NCBI RefSeq assembly: GCF_000260715.1
Contig: NC_017834.1
Location: 682,001-746,000 of the forward strand
Reading direction: 5' to 3'
Length of the DNA: 64,000 bases
Origin: Bifidobacterium animalis subsp. animalis ATCC 25527
Lineage (GTDB): Bacteria > Actinomycetota > Actinomycetes > Actinomycetales > Bifidobacteriaceae
In this document: positions 1-9,142 of the stretch, one piece after another
Layout of the letters: every line of letters begins with the position of its first letter
Position numbering within the stretch: the first letter of the stretch is position 1
Program-made: the position numbers and the translations under genes
Notes under the pieces: generated by a model
The model's input: only the letters and a program-made list of their open reading frames with translations
The model's database searches: none
Told to the model about the DNA's origin: nothing

Positions 1-611
1 TCGCCGTGCGCACGACGAACCGTGCGGCCAAGGCACTGTTCCAGACCATCGCGATCATTGGAGGCGCCATTCCGGCCCTATGGGGCGGTCTGCTGCTCAT
101 TCTGCTGTTCGCGCGCGGACTGGGCGTGTTCGAAGTGTTCCCGGCGCAGGGATTCCCGAGTCGTGGGTGGGCCGATCCGTCCCGCGCATCGCTCAGTCTG
201 GTGTTGCCGGCACTCACCGTGGGCCTGATCGTCGGCGCCACAATCATGCGTTATACGCGTTCCTCGTTGCAGACCATCGCCTCCTCCGGCTACGTTGAGA
301 TGGCGATGGCATGCGGCATGACGCGCAGACAGGCGTTGTGGCATGTGGGCATGCGACTGGCGATGCCGCAGCTCGTCTCGGTGATCGGCCTCACCTTCGC
401 CGAGATGGTCACCGGGGTCATGGTGATTGAGAACCTGTTCGCATTGCCGGGCATAGGCACCGGCTTGGTGAATGATCTCGGCCATCGCGACCTCATTGCC
501 GTGCAGAGCGAGCTGTTCATGTTGGCGGCGTTCTTCCTGGTGATCGGCCTGCTCGTCGACCTGACGCACCGGGCACTCGACCCGCGATTGGGGGAGGGGA
601 GCAATGAATAG
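1..611 (+). CDS. Peptide ABC transporter permease, DppB/OppB type (5' end missing)
   Basis: Inner-membrane permease of a dipeptide/oligopeptide importer. The reading frame is already open at base 3, and the family is usually over 300 residues against about 200 visible, so the real start lies outside the window; the GTG at base 6 is internal. Several hydrophobic segments are visible. The ATPase-contacting EAA loop is present (EMAMACGMTRRQALW, with the conserved Gly, followed by LAMP). The stop codon overlaps the start of the next permease by 8 bases. That coupling and the two downstream ATPases mark a dpp/opp operon whose substrate-binding protein is presumably upstream. The substrate cannot be told from the permease. 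Confidence 0.9.
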   Translation, partial: AVRTTNRAAKALFQTIAIIGGAIPALWGGLLLILLFARGLGVFEVFPAQGFPSRGWADPSRASLSLVLPALTVGLIVGATIMRYTRSSLQTIASSGYVEMAMACGMTRRQALWHVGMRLAMPQLVSVIGLTFAEMVTGVMVIENLFALPGIGTGLVNDLGHRDLIAVQSELFMLAAFFLVIGLLVDLTHRALDPRLGEGSNE

Positions 612-1488
612 GCAATCTGTACGCACGCACTTTCGCCGCGTGGGCATCGTCGTCTCGACGATGTGGTCGCGCGGCACCGGCAGGTTCTCGTTGATCGTGC
701 TCGGCCTGTGGGTGCTGGTCTCGCTCGTCTCGCTGTTCTGGACCCCGCGGCCATTGTGGCAAACCGATGGCTACAACGTATGGGCGAAACCGTCACGCGG
801 GCACTGGCTCGGCACCGATGGCACCGGTGCCGATGTGCTCAGCTGGCTCATGGCCGGATCGCGCACGAATCTGGCCATCGTGGTGCTCACCGTCTGTTTC
901 GCCCTCGCCTTCGGTCTGCTGCTCGTGTCGCTGATGGTCTCGCGCAGCACATTGCTGGCGAACGGCACCGTGGTGGCGATCGACGCGCTCATCTCGATTC
1001 CCACCGTGCTCATCGCGCTCATGCTCGCCGTGCCGCTTGGCGCTTCGATTCTGGGCATTGTGCTCGCCTGTGGTTTCGGGTATGGGCTCAATCTCGCCCG
1101 CGTCGCCCGCCCGCAGGCCATGCTTTCTGCCAGAAGCCTGTATGTGGAGTCGGCGCTGTCGAACGGCGCGTCTGCGGCACGGGTGTTCTTCACGCATGTG
1201 CTGACGAACATTCGGCCGGTGGTCACGGTGCAGTGTTCGCTCGCCGCTGGAACCGCAGTGTTGGCGGAGACGGGGCTCACCTACCTCGGTGTGGGTGTGC
1301 CGTCCGGTGTGCCGAGTTGGGGGTATTCGCTCGCCTCGTCGGTCAAGTTCATCACGATCTACCCGCTCACGGTCGTGTGGCCCGGCCTGATCGTCACCGT
1401 GGTCGTCGTGGCGCTCAATCTGTTCGGAGACGCGTTGCACGATGCCGCCGACCCGCTGAGCAACCCGAGGTTGAGGAGGGTCTCATGA
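604..1488 (+). CDS. Peptide ABC transporter permease, DppC/OppC type
   Basis: Second membrane subunit of the peptide importer, 294 residues, which is normal for DppC. One N-terminal hydrophobic segment (about residues 27-45) precedes a periplasmic stretch containing HWLGTDGTGADVLS, the family's GTD-x-GRD-like signature. A core of about five segments follows, with an EAA loop (SNGASAARVFFTHVLTNIRP). The ATG lies inside the end of the upstream permease gene, and its own stop forms an ATGA overlap with the ATPase gene, so translation is coupled through the operon. The substrate is unknown. Confidence 0.9.
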   Translation: MNRQSVRTHFRRVGIVVSTMWSRGTGRFSLIVLGLWVLVSLVSLFWTPRPLWQTDGYNVWAKPSRGHWLGTDGTGADVLSWLMAGSRTNLAIVVLTVCFALAFGLLLVSLMVSRSTLLANGTVVAIDALISIPTVLIALMLAVPLGASILGIVLACGFGYGLNLARVARPQAMLSARSLYVESALSNGASAARVFFTHVLTNIRPVVTVQCSLAAGTAVLAETGLTYLGVGVPSGVPSWGYSLASSVKFITIYPLTVVWPGLIVTVVVVALNLFGDALHDAADPLSNPRLRRVS

Positions 1489-2282
1489 GTGTGGATCTGC
1501 AATCTGTGAATGTGTCAATTGCGGGCAGGCAGATTGTTCGCGATGTCTGCCTGCAGATTCGCGACGGCCAGCGTGTGGGACTGATCGGCTCCTCAGGCTC
1601 CGGCAAATCGATGATTGCACGGGCGATCATGGGACTGCTGCCGCAAGACGCCCAGCTGAGCGGTTCGATCAATGTGAACGGTACGCAGACGGTTGGTATG
1701 AACGACGTGCAACTCGCCAGGCTGCGCGGTGCGGCGATGGGCATGGTGTTCCAGAATCCGGCGGCTTCGCTCAACCCGTTGTTGCGCGTGCGTGAACAGA
1801 TTGAGCTTCCGCTCAAGTTGCACTACGATCTGCCCGCGCAGGCCCGTGTCGAACGTGTGGCGAACATGGCTGCGAAAGTGGGTCTGCCGGCCGATGTGCT
1901 CGACAGATTCCCCCACCAGCTTTCCGGCGGCCAACAGCAGCGTGTGAGCATCGCGACGGCGCTGATCACGTCGCCACGCCTGATCATTGCCGACGAGCCG
2001 ACCACCGCGCTTGACTCGATCACCCAGCAGCAGATTCTCGAATTGCTCGTCGGACTGGTCGACGAGGCCGGTGCGTCCATGCTGTTCGTCACGCATGATT
2101 TCTCGGTGCTGGCGCGCGCCACCCAGTACTGTTATGTGCTGCGGGAAGGGAGTATTGTCGATGCCGGGCGCACCGATGCATTGCTTGCAGACCCGGCCGA
2201 CGAATACACGGCAATGCTGGTGACGGCCGCGCGCGCACTCAGTTTGCATGTCGACGGTAGCGGGGGTGCCAATCATGATTGA
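1485..2282 (+). CDS. Peptide ABC transporter ATP-binding protein, DppD type
   Basis: Cytoplasmic ATPase of the importer, 265 residues from the ATG that overlaps the permease stop (ATGA). A longer open frame reaches back to 663, but its upstream part is only the shadow of the permease gene. Walker A is GSSGSGKS at about residues 35-42, the ABC signature is LSGGQQQR, Walker B is LIIADEPT, and the switch His is in VTHD. It lacks the C-terminal oligopeptide-transporter extension and its Cys cluster found in many DppD proteins, so it is somewhat short. It is expected to form a heterodimer with the next gene product. Confidence 0.9.
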   Translation: MSVDLQSVNVSIAGRQIVRDVCLQIRDGQRVGLIGSSGSGKSMIARAIMGLLPQDAQLSGSINVNGTQTVGMNDVQLARLRGAAMGMVFQNPAASLNPLLRVREQIELPLKLHYDLPAQARVERVANMAAKVGLPADVLDRFPHQLSGGQQQRVSIATALITSPRLIIADEPTTALDSITQQQILELLVGLVDEAGASMLFVTHDFSVLARATQYCYVLREGSIVDAGRTDALLADPADEYTAMLVTAARALSLHVDGSGGANHD

Positions 2283-3063
2283 GAAACAGCAGAAGTCGGC
2301 CGCGCTGCGGGCAAATGCAGTGGTCAAGAGCTTCGGAAGAGGGCGCGGGCGCCATCAGGTGCTCTTCGACGTGAACGTCGAGGTGTGGCCCGGCGAATGC
2401 CTGGGGATCATCGGCGCCTCCGGTTCAGGCAAATCGACCCTCACGCGCATCATGTTCGGCTTGGAGCAACCTGATTCCGGTGATGTGCTGTTCAACGGCG
2501 CCAGCATTCTGGGAGTGAGCGGCCGTGCCCAGCGGCGCAGATTATGGGCAGCTTCGGGCATTGTGTACCAGAATCCGTTCGCCTCACTCGACCCGCGCTG
2601 GACGGCAGGGCGTTCGATTGCGGAGCCGTTGCGCTTGGCAGGGGAACGCGACGAGCGCAGTATTGGGGAACAGGTGTCGCGAGCCTTGGAATTGGTGGGC
2701 TTGGAGCCATCGGAGTTCATGGGACGGTACCCGATGGACATGAGCGGAGGTCAGGCACAGCGTGTGGCCATTGCACGCGCAGTGGTGAAGGATCCGCAGG
2801 TCATGTTGGCCGACGAGGCGATGAGCGCCATCGATGTGGCGGCCCGCATGCAGATTCTCGATGCGTTCGCGGCGATTCGCGAGCGTGACCCGAACATGGC
2901 CATGGTGCTCGTCTCCCACGACCTCGGCGTGGTGCAGAACATAGCCGACCGCATAGTCGTCATGCATGAGGGGCGCGTCGTGGAAAGCGGTCCGACTGCG
3001 CAGATTCTCGAGCAGCCGCAGCAGGAGTACACCCGTCTGCTCATTGCGGCAGCAAGTCTGTGA
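2275..3063 (+). CDS. Peptide ABC transporter ATP-binding protein, DppF type
   Basis: Second ATPase of the importer, 262 residues. I chose the ATG at 2275 because a GGGGG ribosome-binding site lies about 8 bases upstream and the gene then overlaps its predecessor by 8 bases like the others in the operon; an in-frame ATG at 2248 is possible. Walker A is GASGSGKS, the signature is MSGGQAQR, and the switch His is in VSHD. Walker B reads VMLADEAMSAID rather than the usual ADEPTSALD: the catalytic Glu is kept and the following Pro is Ala. It ends the operon and faces the oppositely oriented metB-like gene. Confidence 0.88.
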   Translation: MIEKQQKSAALRANAVVKSFGRGRGRHQVLFDVNVEVWPGECLGIIGASGSGKSTLTRIMFGLEQPDSGDVLFNGASILGVSGRAQRRRLWAASGIVYQNPFASLDPRWTAGRSIAEPLRLAGERDERSIGEQVSRALELVGLEPSEFMGRYPMDMSGGQAQRVAIARAVVKDPQVMLADEAMSAIDVAARMQILDAFAAIRERDPNMAMVLVSHDLGVVQNIADRIVVMHEGRVVESGPTAQILEQPQQEYTRLLIAAASL

Positions 3064-3078
3064 GTCAGTCTTCTGAAA

Positions 3079-3122
3079 AGAGGACCTGTACCCCCAACGA
3101 CGGTTATGGGTACAAGCCCTCT
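3079..3122. terminator. Stem-loop between convergent genes
   Basis: A two-part hairpin: AGAGG pairs with CCTCT on the outside, and TGTACCC pairs with GGGTACA inside, around a loop of about 14 bases. It lies between the end of the peptide-transporter operon and the end of the convergent metB-like gene. There is no clear T-run on either strand, so intrinsic termination is only a guess. Confidence 0.45.
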
Positions 3123-3151
3123 GCTCAATGGAATGGTGAGCTCATACTGTT

Positions 3152-4327
3152 TCAGAGCTGCTGCAGTGCCTGCTCCAAGTCGGCAATGAGATCGCCGGCA
3201 TCTTCGATGCCGATGGACAGGCGCACGAGGTTGGCGGGAACCTCGAGTGTCGTGCCTGAAACCGAGGCATGGGTCATTGCCGCCGGCACTTCGATGAGCG
3301 ATTCCACGCCACCGAGCGACTCGGCGAGCGTGAACAGCCGTGTCGAGGAGGTGAAACGCTGTGCCGCTTCAGGGCCGCCGGCAAGTTGCACTGAGATCAT
3401 GCCGCCGAAACCGCCATGCATTTGCCGCGCGGCGATCTCGTGACCCGGATGAGACTCCAGACCCGGGTACCAGACGCGCTCGATCTCGGGGCGGCTTTCC
3501 AGCCATTGCGCGATTTCCAAGGCATTCGCACTGTGTTTGCGCACGCGCAGGTCAAGTGTTTTCAATCCGCGAATGTCGAGCCACGAATCGAACGGAGACG
3601 GCACTGCGCCGGCGGCGTTCTGCAGGAAGGCCACGGCGTCGGCGACCTGGGGGTCGTTGACGAGCACCGCCCCACCGACCACGTCCGAGTGTCCTCCGAT
3701 GTATTTGGTGGTGGAGTACACCACGGCGTCGGCGCCATCGGCGAGCGGATGCTGCAGAATCGGTGATGCGAACGTGTTGTCCACCACCACTTTCGTGCCG
3801 TGTTCATGGGCGAGCTGAGCCGTCAATGCGATGTCGGTGATGCCAAGCAGCGGGTTCGATGGCGTCTCCACCCATACATACCGATACGATTTGGCACCCA
3901 GGGCCGCATTCAGCGCCGCGACATCGGTGGTGTCCACCACGTCGAGTTCCACGCCCCATGGCACGAACACTTTGGACAGCAGGCGATATGTACCGCCGTA
4001 CACGTCGTTGCCAATGAGAATCGAGTCACCCGGGCGCATTGTGGCACGCAGCAGCACATCGATTGCCGCCAGTCCCGACGAGAAGCTCATTGAGAACGCC
4101 GCGCCCTCCACTGCGGCAAGCTGTTCGTCGAACGACGTGCGCGTGGGGTTCACCGACCGTGAGTAGTCGTAGCCGCCGCGCAATCCGCCCACGCCGTCCT
4201 GCTTGAACGTCGAGGTCATGTAGATGGGAGTGGAGACGGCGCCTGTGAGCGCGTCCGGTTCCTGCCCGGCATGGATTGCGCGGGTCGCGATGCCGTCGTG
4301 AGCGTAGTTGGTGTCTGCCTTGGCCAT
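3152..4327 (-). CDS. metB: Cystathionine gamma-synthase / gamma-lyase (Cys/Met metabolism PLP enzyme)
   Basis: PLP-dependent enzyme of the Cys/Met metabolism family, 391 residues, a normal length. It makes cystathionine from an activated homoserine and cysteine, or cleaves cystathionine to cysteine; sequence alone does not settle which. Features seen are the PLP lysine in STTKYIGGHSDVVGG, the substrate-loop region YDYSRSVNPT, and ESLGGVESLIEVPAAMTHAS near the C-terminus. The ATG at 4327 has an AGGA site about 6 bases upstream; the frame extends further 5' but without family similarity. It follows the CBS/CysK-type gene on the same strand after 71 bases. The pair suggests transsulfuration, with reverse flow (gamma-lyase) a real alternative. 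Confidence 0.85.
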   Translation of the reverse strand: MAKADTNYAHDGIATRAIHAGQEPDALTGAVSTPIYMTSTFKQDGVGGLRGGYDYSRSVNPTRTSFDEQLAAVEGAAFSMSFSSGLAAIDVLLRATMRPGDSILIGNDVYGGTYRLLSKVFVPWGVELDVVDTTDVAALNAALGAKSYRYVWVETPSNPLLGITDIALTAQLAHEHGTKVVVDNTFASPILQHPLADGADAVVYSTTKYIGGHSDVVGGAVLVNDPQVADAVAFLQNAAGAVPSPFDSWLDIRGLKTLDLRVRKHSANALEIAQWLESRPEIERVWYPGLESHPGHEIAARQMHGGFGGMISVQLAGGPEAAQRFTSSTRLFTLAESLGGVESLIEVPAAMTHASVSGTTLEVPANLVRLSIGIEDAGDLIADLEQALQQL

Positions 4328-4398
4328 GGTATTCCTGTTCTCGAAAAGTCTGCCTGTGTTGATTGTGCCTTGTGCTTGCCGTGTTCGTGTGCGCGATC

Positions 4399-5418
4399 TC
4401 ATGCCTCGAGCAGCACGCCGTCGACGAGCGATGGTCGGCTGGTGCGTGCCACGATGTCGGCGTACCCGTGCTCGATCATCCAATCGTCATTGAAAATCTT
4501 CTCCAAGTACCCGCGGCCGGAATCCGGCAGCAGCACGACCACGGTCGCGGACTCGTCAAGGTCGTGCTCCCGCGCATACCGAACGGCCGCCGCCACCGCC
4601 ATACCGCTCGAGCCGCCCACAAGAAGCCCTTCCTCGGTAGCCAGACGGCGCGTCATCAGGAACGCCTCGCCGTCGGTGACCTGCTCGACCGCATCGGGGA
4701 CCGTCTGGTCAAAGGCGCTTGGGTAGAAGTCCTCGCCCACGCCTTCGATGTCGTACCCGTGCACATTGGCCGGGTTCGAGTAGATGGAGCCCTCAGGATC
4801 GGCGCCTATCACCGTGACCGCGCCATTCGAGACTTCCTTGAGGTAACGGCCGGTTCCCGAGATGGTGCCGCCCGTGCCAATGCCTGCCACGAAGTGGGTG
4901 ACACCGCCCTCGCTTGCCTCCCAGATCTCGGGCCCGGTGGTTTCGTAATGCGAGCGCGGGCCGTTGAGATTGCTATACTGGTTCGGCTTGAACGCGCCGG
5001 GAATCTCGCGGGCGAGCCTGTCGGAGACGCTGTAGTACGAACGTGGGTCGTCGGGCTCGACGTCGGTCGGCGTCACCACCACTTCGGCACCGTATGCGCG
5101 CAGCACCGCGCGTTTCGTCTCGCTCACCTTGTCGGGCAGCACGAACACGGTGCGATACCCGCGCTGTTGTGCGACGAGCGCGAGTCCCACGCCGGTGTTG
5201 CCCGACGTCGGTTCCACGATCACGCCGCCCGGCCTGAGCTTGCCCTCATGTTCGGCGGCGTCGATGATGCGTTCCGCGATGCGGTCCTTCGACGAACCGC
5301 CCGGATTGAAGTACTCCACCTTCACGGCGATTTTCGCTCGCACGCCATCGGTGACGTTGTGGAGTTCGACGAGCGGGGTGTTTCCGATGAGTTCTGCAAC
5401 AGTGGTGTGAATAGCCAT
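4399..5418 (-). CDS. Cystathionine beta-synthase / cysteine synthase family enzyme
   Basis: Fold type II PLP enzyme, 339 residues, with no C-terminal CBS domain pair. The PLP lysine is in NPGGSSKDR, the substrate loop is TSGNTG, and the phosphate-binding loop is GIGTGGTISG. The PNQYSNLNGP segment is more typical of cystathionine beta-synthases than of O-acetylserine sulfhydrylases, and the adjacent metB-like gene supports that, so the likely reaction joins homocysteine and serine. CysK activity cannot be excluded. The ATG has an AAGGA site about 7 bases upstream. It is the first gene of a two-gene minus-strand operon. Confidence 0.82.
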   Translation of the reverse strand: MAIHTTVAELIGNTPLVELHNVTDGVRAKIAVKVEYFNPGGSSKDRIAERIIDAAEHEGKLRPGGVIVEPTSGNTGVGLALVAQQRGYRTVFVLPDKVSETKRAVLRAYGAEVVVTPTDVEPDDPRSYYSVSDRLAREIPGAFKPNQYSNLNGPRSHYETTGPEIWEASEGGVTHFVAGIGTGGTISGTGRYLKEVSNGAVTVIGADPEGSIYSNPANVHGYDIEGVGEDFYPSAFDQTVPDAVEQVTDGEAFLMTRRLATEEGLLVGGSSGMAVAAAVRYAREHDLDESATVVVLLPDSGRGYLEKIFNDDWMIEHGYADIVARTSRPSLVDGVLLEA

Positions 5419-5803
5419 AATGAGTCCTTAGAATCCTGATATGCGCGATTGTTTATGTATATTTTCAGATTTCAAACACGCCTCAGGTTTGCGTCGTCAC
5501 TGACTGCAGCACAGCTGATCTCGATTGCCGTTCATCGACTATGCAGTGGATTCGCCCGCAGATTTTCCAATACTACCAAGCGTTTTCGATGTTGGAATGT
5601 GTGCATGAAGTGCACAGGTGAAATCGATCTCAAGTTATGCGTCGGTAACCGCGCGCCTGTGGCGTTCGGTCAGCGACAGCAACAACATGAGAAATTCGTC
5701 ATATTTTCAAGAAACACCATGGCGTAGACAAACTTCATAATTCGGCTCACGGCGTTCCGTAATGTGGACGCATGGTCAGCAGTCAAGGCGAATGGTGCGG
5801 CGC
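5419..5803. other. Intergenic region between recQ end and cbs-like start
   Basis: This 385-base stretch must hold the end of the recQ transcript and the promoter of the cbs-like gene, both on the minus strand. I see no credible ORF, no strong terminator hairpin with a T-run and no riboswitch I recognise. The part nearest the cbs-like gene is AT-richer than its surroundings, but I could not place a convincing -35/-10 pair with correct spacing. Confidence 0.4.
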
Positions 5804-7759
5804 TCACGAGGCGTTGTCGAAGATTCGAATGACCTCCATGAACCGTTTGCCGTAGCGTTCGAGCTTGTTGGCTCCCGCGCCGTTGACCTCGAGGAACTCT
5901 TTCGACGTGTGCGGGTGCCGTTCGGCCATGTCGCGCAGTGCGCGATCCGAGAACACAATGTAGGGCGGCTTGCCTATCTCGCGTGCGATCTGCATGCGCA
6001 GGGCACGCAAGTGCTCGAACAGTTCCGCGTCCACGCCGGTGTTGGCGCCTAAGCCTGCGGCGGCACGTTCGCCGGCACTCAGTTTCGTGGACTTCGCCTC
6101 TCCGCTGCTTCGTGACTTCGACTTGCGCTCCGATTTCTTGATCTCGTATCGGAACGTGGGTGCCACGGTTTCCGCGGCGCGGGGGCCGAACTGCACGAGC
6201 GGCAGCCGCCCCTCGCTCACCGTGAGGAAGCCGTCGGCCACCATCTGGTTGAGCACGTCGCGAATCTTGGCTTCGTTCACTTCGCTCAGGCGGCCGTACG
6301 TGGGCACCGCATCCAATCCGCGATTGGCGAGATCCTGCGCTTTGGAGCCGCGCAGCACCTGCACGACCTTGCCCATGCCGTAATGCTGGCCCAGATCATG
6401 CACGCACATGCTGATCGCGCGTGCGACGGCGGAGGCGTCCACCGTTTCGAAGGTGCTTTCGCAGTTGACGCATCCGCCTATGCAATGGCCGTTCGCCGAG
6501 CGTTCGGTTCCGTTCGATTCCCCGAAATACCGTGTCATGTAGTCGTGCAGGCAGTCCGTGGTTCTGCAGTAGCCGATCATGGCATCGAGCAGTTGCCGTT
6601 TCGAGCGCCGCACCACCTCCTGCTCCTCGGGGGTGAGCCGCTCGTTGCGATCCGCCATGTCGAGCAGGCGACGCCGTGTCACAATGTCCGACTCGTTCCA
6701 CAGCAACATGCATCGGCTTGGTTCGCCGTCGCGCCCCGCACGGCCGGCCTCCTGATAGTACGCCTCTATGCTCTCGGGCATGTTGTGGTGGATTACATAG
6801 CGAACGTTCGATTTGTCGATGCCCATGCCGAACGCGTTCGTCGCGACGACGAGCGGCACCGTGTCGGTGACGAAATCACGTTGCGCGCGTTCGCGAACAT
6901 TCGCCGGCATGCCGCCGTGGTATGCCGCGGCGATGGGTCCATCTTCCATCTGGGAGCCCTGTGCCTTGCGTAACTGCGGCACCATGATGTTGAGTGTCTG
7001 CGCGAGCGCCTCCGTCTCCTTGCGGGTCGCGCAATACACAATGCCGGATTCGTCGGCATGCTCGGCCACGTAGTGCGCTATCCAGTTCGCCTTTTCGCGC
7101 GTGTTGAGCTTGAGCATGTCGAAATACAGATTCGTTCTGTCGAATCCCGTCACCATGACGAGCGGGTTGCGCAAACCCAGCAGATTGACGATGTCCCGGC
7201 GCACGCGTTCGGTCGCCGTCGCCGTGAACGCGGCCACTGTGGGGCGGTCTGGCAGCGAGTCGATGAACTCGCCGATCGCCAGGTACGACGAGCGGAAATC
7301 CTGACCCCACTGCGACACGCAATGCGCCTCGTCGACGGCGAACAGCGCGATATCAGCATGTGTGGCGAATGCGCGGAACCGTGCCGTCTCCAACCGCTCT
7401 GGAGCGACGTACAGCAGCTTCACCTTACCGGCATTGGCGGCGTCGAACACCTGCTGTTGCTCGTCAGGGGTCTGCGTGGTGTTGATGAATGCGGCCGGTA
7501 TGCCGATCTCGTTCGCACCGTCCACCTGGTCGCGCATCAGCGAGATCAGCGGGGAGATCACAATGGTGATGCCATGCAGCAGCAGCGAGGGAATCTGGTA
7601 GCAGACCGATTTGCCGGAGCCCGTGGGCATCACGCCGAGCACGTCGCGCCCTTCGAGAATGGCGTTGATGAGCTCCGCCTGACCGGGGCGGAAGCTCTCA
7701 TAGCCGAAGTACTTGCGCAATGTGGCGAGTGCGGAACTCTCTTCATGCTCGTTCGTCAT
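5804..7759 (-). CDS. recQ: ATP-dependent DNA helicase RecQ
   Basis: 3'-5' superfamily 2 helicase for recombination and replication-fork repair, 651 residues. Domains in order: helicase core with Walker A MPTGSGKS, the DEAH box in AVDEAHCVSQWGQDFR, the ATA motif in TATATERVR, and motif VI QEAGRAGRDG. A zinc-binding four-Cys cluster follows (YC..TDC ... CIGGCVNC), then a winged-helix RQC region. A C-terminal HRDC-like domain (LFEHLRALRMQIAREIGKPP) comes after a basic, Ser-rich linker. The length and full motif set indicate an intact enzyme. The ribosome-binding site is weak. It is transcribed alone, divergently from the DUF559 gene. Confidence 0.95.
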   Translation of the reverse strand: MTNEHEESSALATLRKYFGYESFRPGQAELINAILEGRDVLGVMPTGSGKSVCYQIPSLLLHGITIVISPLISLMRDQVDGANEIGIPAAFINTTQTPDEQQQVFDAANAGKVKLLYVAPERLETARFRAFATHADIALFAVDEAHCVSQWGQDFRSSYLAIGEFIDSLPDRPTVAAFTATATERVRRDIVNLLGLRNPLVMVTGFDRTNLYFDMLKLNTREKANWIAHYVAEHADESGIVYCATRKETEALAQTLNIMVPQLRKAQGSQMEDGPIAAAYHGGMPANVRERAQRDFVTDTVPLVVATNAFGMGIDKSNVRYVIHHNMPESIEAYYQEAGRAGRDGEPSRCMLLWNESDIVTRRRLLDMADRNERLTPEEQEVVRRSKRQLLDAMIGYCRTTDCLHDYMTRYFGESNGTERSANGHCIGGCVNCESTFETVDASAVARAISMCVHDLGQHYGMGKVVQVLRGSKAQDLANRGLDAVPTYGRLSEVNEAKIRDVLNQMVADGFLTVSEGRLPLVQFGPRAAETVAPTFRYEIKKSERKSKSRSSGEAKSTKLSAGERAAAGLGANTGVDAELFEHLRALRMQIAREIGKPPYIVFSDRALRDMAERHPHTSKEFLEVNGAGANKLERYGKRFMEVIRIFDNAS

Positions 7760-7820
7760 AGTGTTCCAGTGTAATCAGTGGGCGCGTGGAACATGGCGAC
7801 ACTCCAGAATGACATTCTCG

Positions 7821-7960
7821 CTATGGAGTGAACAAATCTGCGTTATAGAGTGAACATTGCAGATTGTCTCAGCATATAGATCCTTGAAATTCCAGCGTTT
7901 TCCAGACTGCGTATCAGGTATCTGTTCACCCCATAACGCAGATCTGCTCACTCCATAACG
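7821..7960. repeat. 140-bp motif array, copy 1 (two direct plus two inverted 15-bp motifs)
   Basis: The motif GTTATGGAGTGAACA (with variants) occurs at 7821-7834 and 7842-7856 in plus orientation, and again at 7923-7938 and 7945-7960 in minus orientation. The two arms (36 and 38 bases) are near-perfect inverted repeats and flank a 66-base spacer. The same arrangement, with identical arm and spacer lengths, recurs at 8995-9134 on the other side of the DUF559 gene. It could be an operator array, a pair of transposase-binding ends or a long hairpin. The outer left copy begins CTATGGAGTGAACA, resembling the stop-codon region of the neighbouring gene. Confidence 0.85.
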
Positions 7961-8060
7961 CAGGAAATTCTACTGTGAACGATGTGGATAACTCATTGTT
8001 ACATATCCACAATGCCCGGTTGGGATTGTGCCCGAATCTGCGCGCCCATAGGGTCGATAT

Positions 8061-9005
8061 ATGAGTTTCGAAGAGAGTGATTCACTTACGCGATTGCGTG
8101 AGGCGAGCGAAGAGGCGGCGCGTGAGTGCAGGAGGTTTCGTGCTGAGCACAAGTTCGGTTTGGTCTATGTGTTTGGCATGACGAGAGCATTGCGGTTGGC
8201 GGGGGTGGAGATTCCGCGGATTGATTTGAGTGCGCATCCGCGTCTCAGTGAGCAACGCATGCAGCTGGTGGTGCGAAACAAGAATCTGGAACCGCGTGTG
8301 CGAGCTCAGGACGCCAATCGCATGCTGGCAGTGTATGTGTGGAATGCCCCGATGGATTTCGCATGTTTCGGCGATGACCTCATATTCACATCACCGATTT
8401 GCACATGGGCGATGCTGGCTCGGTTCTTGAGTCTGGAGGAACTCATCGTTCTTGGCGACTCCATACTGCGGCGCAACACTGTGCATCGGCAATACTCACA
8501 GGCGGATTTCAAGAACTTTCTAACAGCGCTTCGTGCGGTGAAGGGGCGCCGTGCTCCTCGCGGCATTGTGAAATGCGAACGCGCGCTCACGCTGATGAGA
8601 CCGGGCACGGACTCGAGTCAGGAGACTAAATTGAGGCTATGCATTGTGCAGCACGGTTTGCCCATGCCTATGATTAATCACCGGATTCGTGCCATCAACG
8701 GTAATGTCTATTACCTCGATCTGGCTTATCCTGACGCCAAAATCGCGATTGAGTACGACGGCATGTTCCATTCGGGGCAATGGCTGCACGACAGTGACCG
8801 GCGAAACGCAATCGAGGCATCCGGCTGGGTGTTCATACAGGTGACGAAGACCTCACTAGGCGACTATTCTCACCGACTTATGCTCGTTCGGCGAATCGCC
8901 CACGAGTTGGAGATGCGCACTGGCATCCACTATTTTGTTGACGCGCAGACTCCGCTCACTGAGTTAGTCAAGCCCAAAAATCTAAAGACGTTAGCTATGG
9001 CGTGA
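8061..9005 (+). CDS. AbiEi-like / DUF559 (Vsr-fold endonuclease-like) protein
   Basis: A 314-residue protein. The middle (TSPICTWAMLARFLSLEELIVLGDSILRR) resembles the C-terminal part of AbiEi-type antitoxin-like proteins. The C-terminal third (YYLDLAYPDAKIAIEYDG, then H, then D..R and GW.FIQVT) matches the DUF559/Vsr-like PD-(D/E)XK fold, with plausible catalytic D, E and K-like positions. Such proteins are frequent and mostly uncharacterised in actinobacteria. The start has AGGGTC about 6 bases upstream. No partner toxin gene is adjacent. The stop codon lies inside the second 140-bp motif array, so the gene is tightly embedded between the two arrays. Function is unknown; DNA binding or nicking is inferred only from the fold. 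Confidence 0.75.
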   Translation: MSFEESDSLTRLREASEEAARECRRFRAEHKFGLVYVFGMTRALRLAGVEIPRIDLSAHPRLSEQRMQLVVRNKNLEPRVRAQDANRMLAVYVWNAPMDFACFGDDLIFTSPICTWAMLARFLSLEELIVLGDSILRRNTVHRQYSQADFKNFLTALRAVKGRRAPRGIVKCERALTLMRPGTDSSQETKLRLCIVQHGLPMPMINHRIRAINGNVYYLDLAYPDAKIAIEYDGMFHSGQWLHDSDRRNAIEASGWVFIQVTKTSLGDYSHRLMLVRRIAHELEMRTGIHYFVDAQTPLTELVKPKNLKTLAMA

Positions 9006-9134
9006 ACAAAGTTTTGTTATGGAGTGAACGTCTCTTGTGACTATATGTCAGAAAACGGTGATTTTCCAACGTTTCATAGATTCCCAGATTTGTTTGTGTT
9101 CACTCCGTAGCGCAGAATTGTTCACTCCATAACG
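8995..9134. repeat. 140-bp motif array, copy 2
   Basis: Second array with the same geometry as 7821-7960. Plus-orientation motifs lie at 8995-9008 and 9016-9030, then a 66-base spacer, then minus-orientation motifs at 9097-9112 and 9119-9134. Arms are again 36 and 38 bases. The spacers of the two arrays share a central stretch (roughly TTCCAxCGTTT) but are otherwise diverged. The first motif supplies the TGA stop of the DUF559 gene (9003-9005). Confidence 0.85.
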
Positions 9135-9142
9135 AAACACGG

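Noticed and set aside
663..1484. Upstream extension of the DppD ATPase frame
   Set aside because: It overlaps the permease gene completely; ATG 1485 with ATGA coupling is clearly the start.
5419..5803. SAM or other sulfur-metabolism riboswitch before the cbs-like gene
   Set aside because: I found no recognisable riboswitch core or terminator/anti-terminator pair in this leader.
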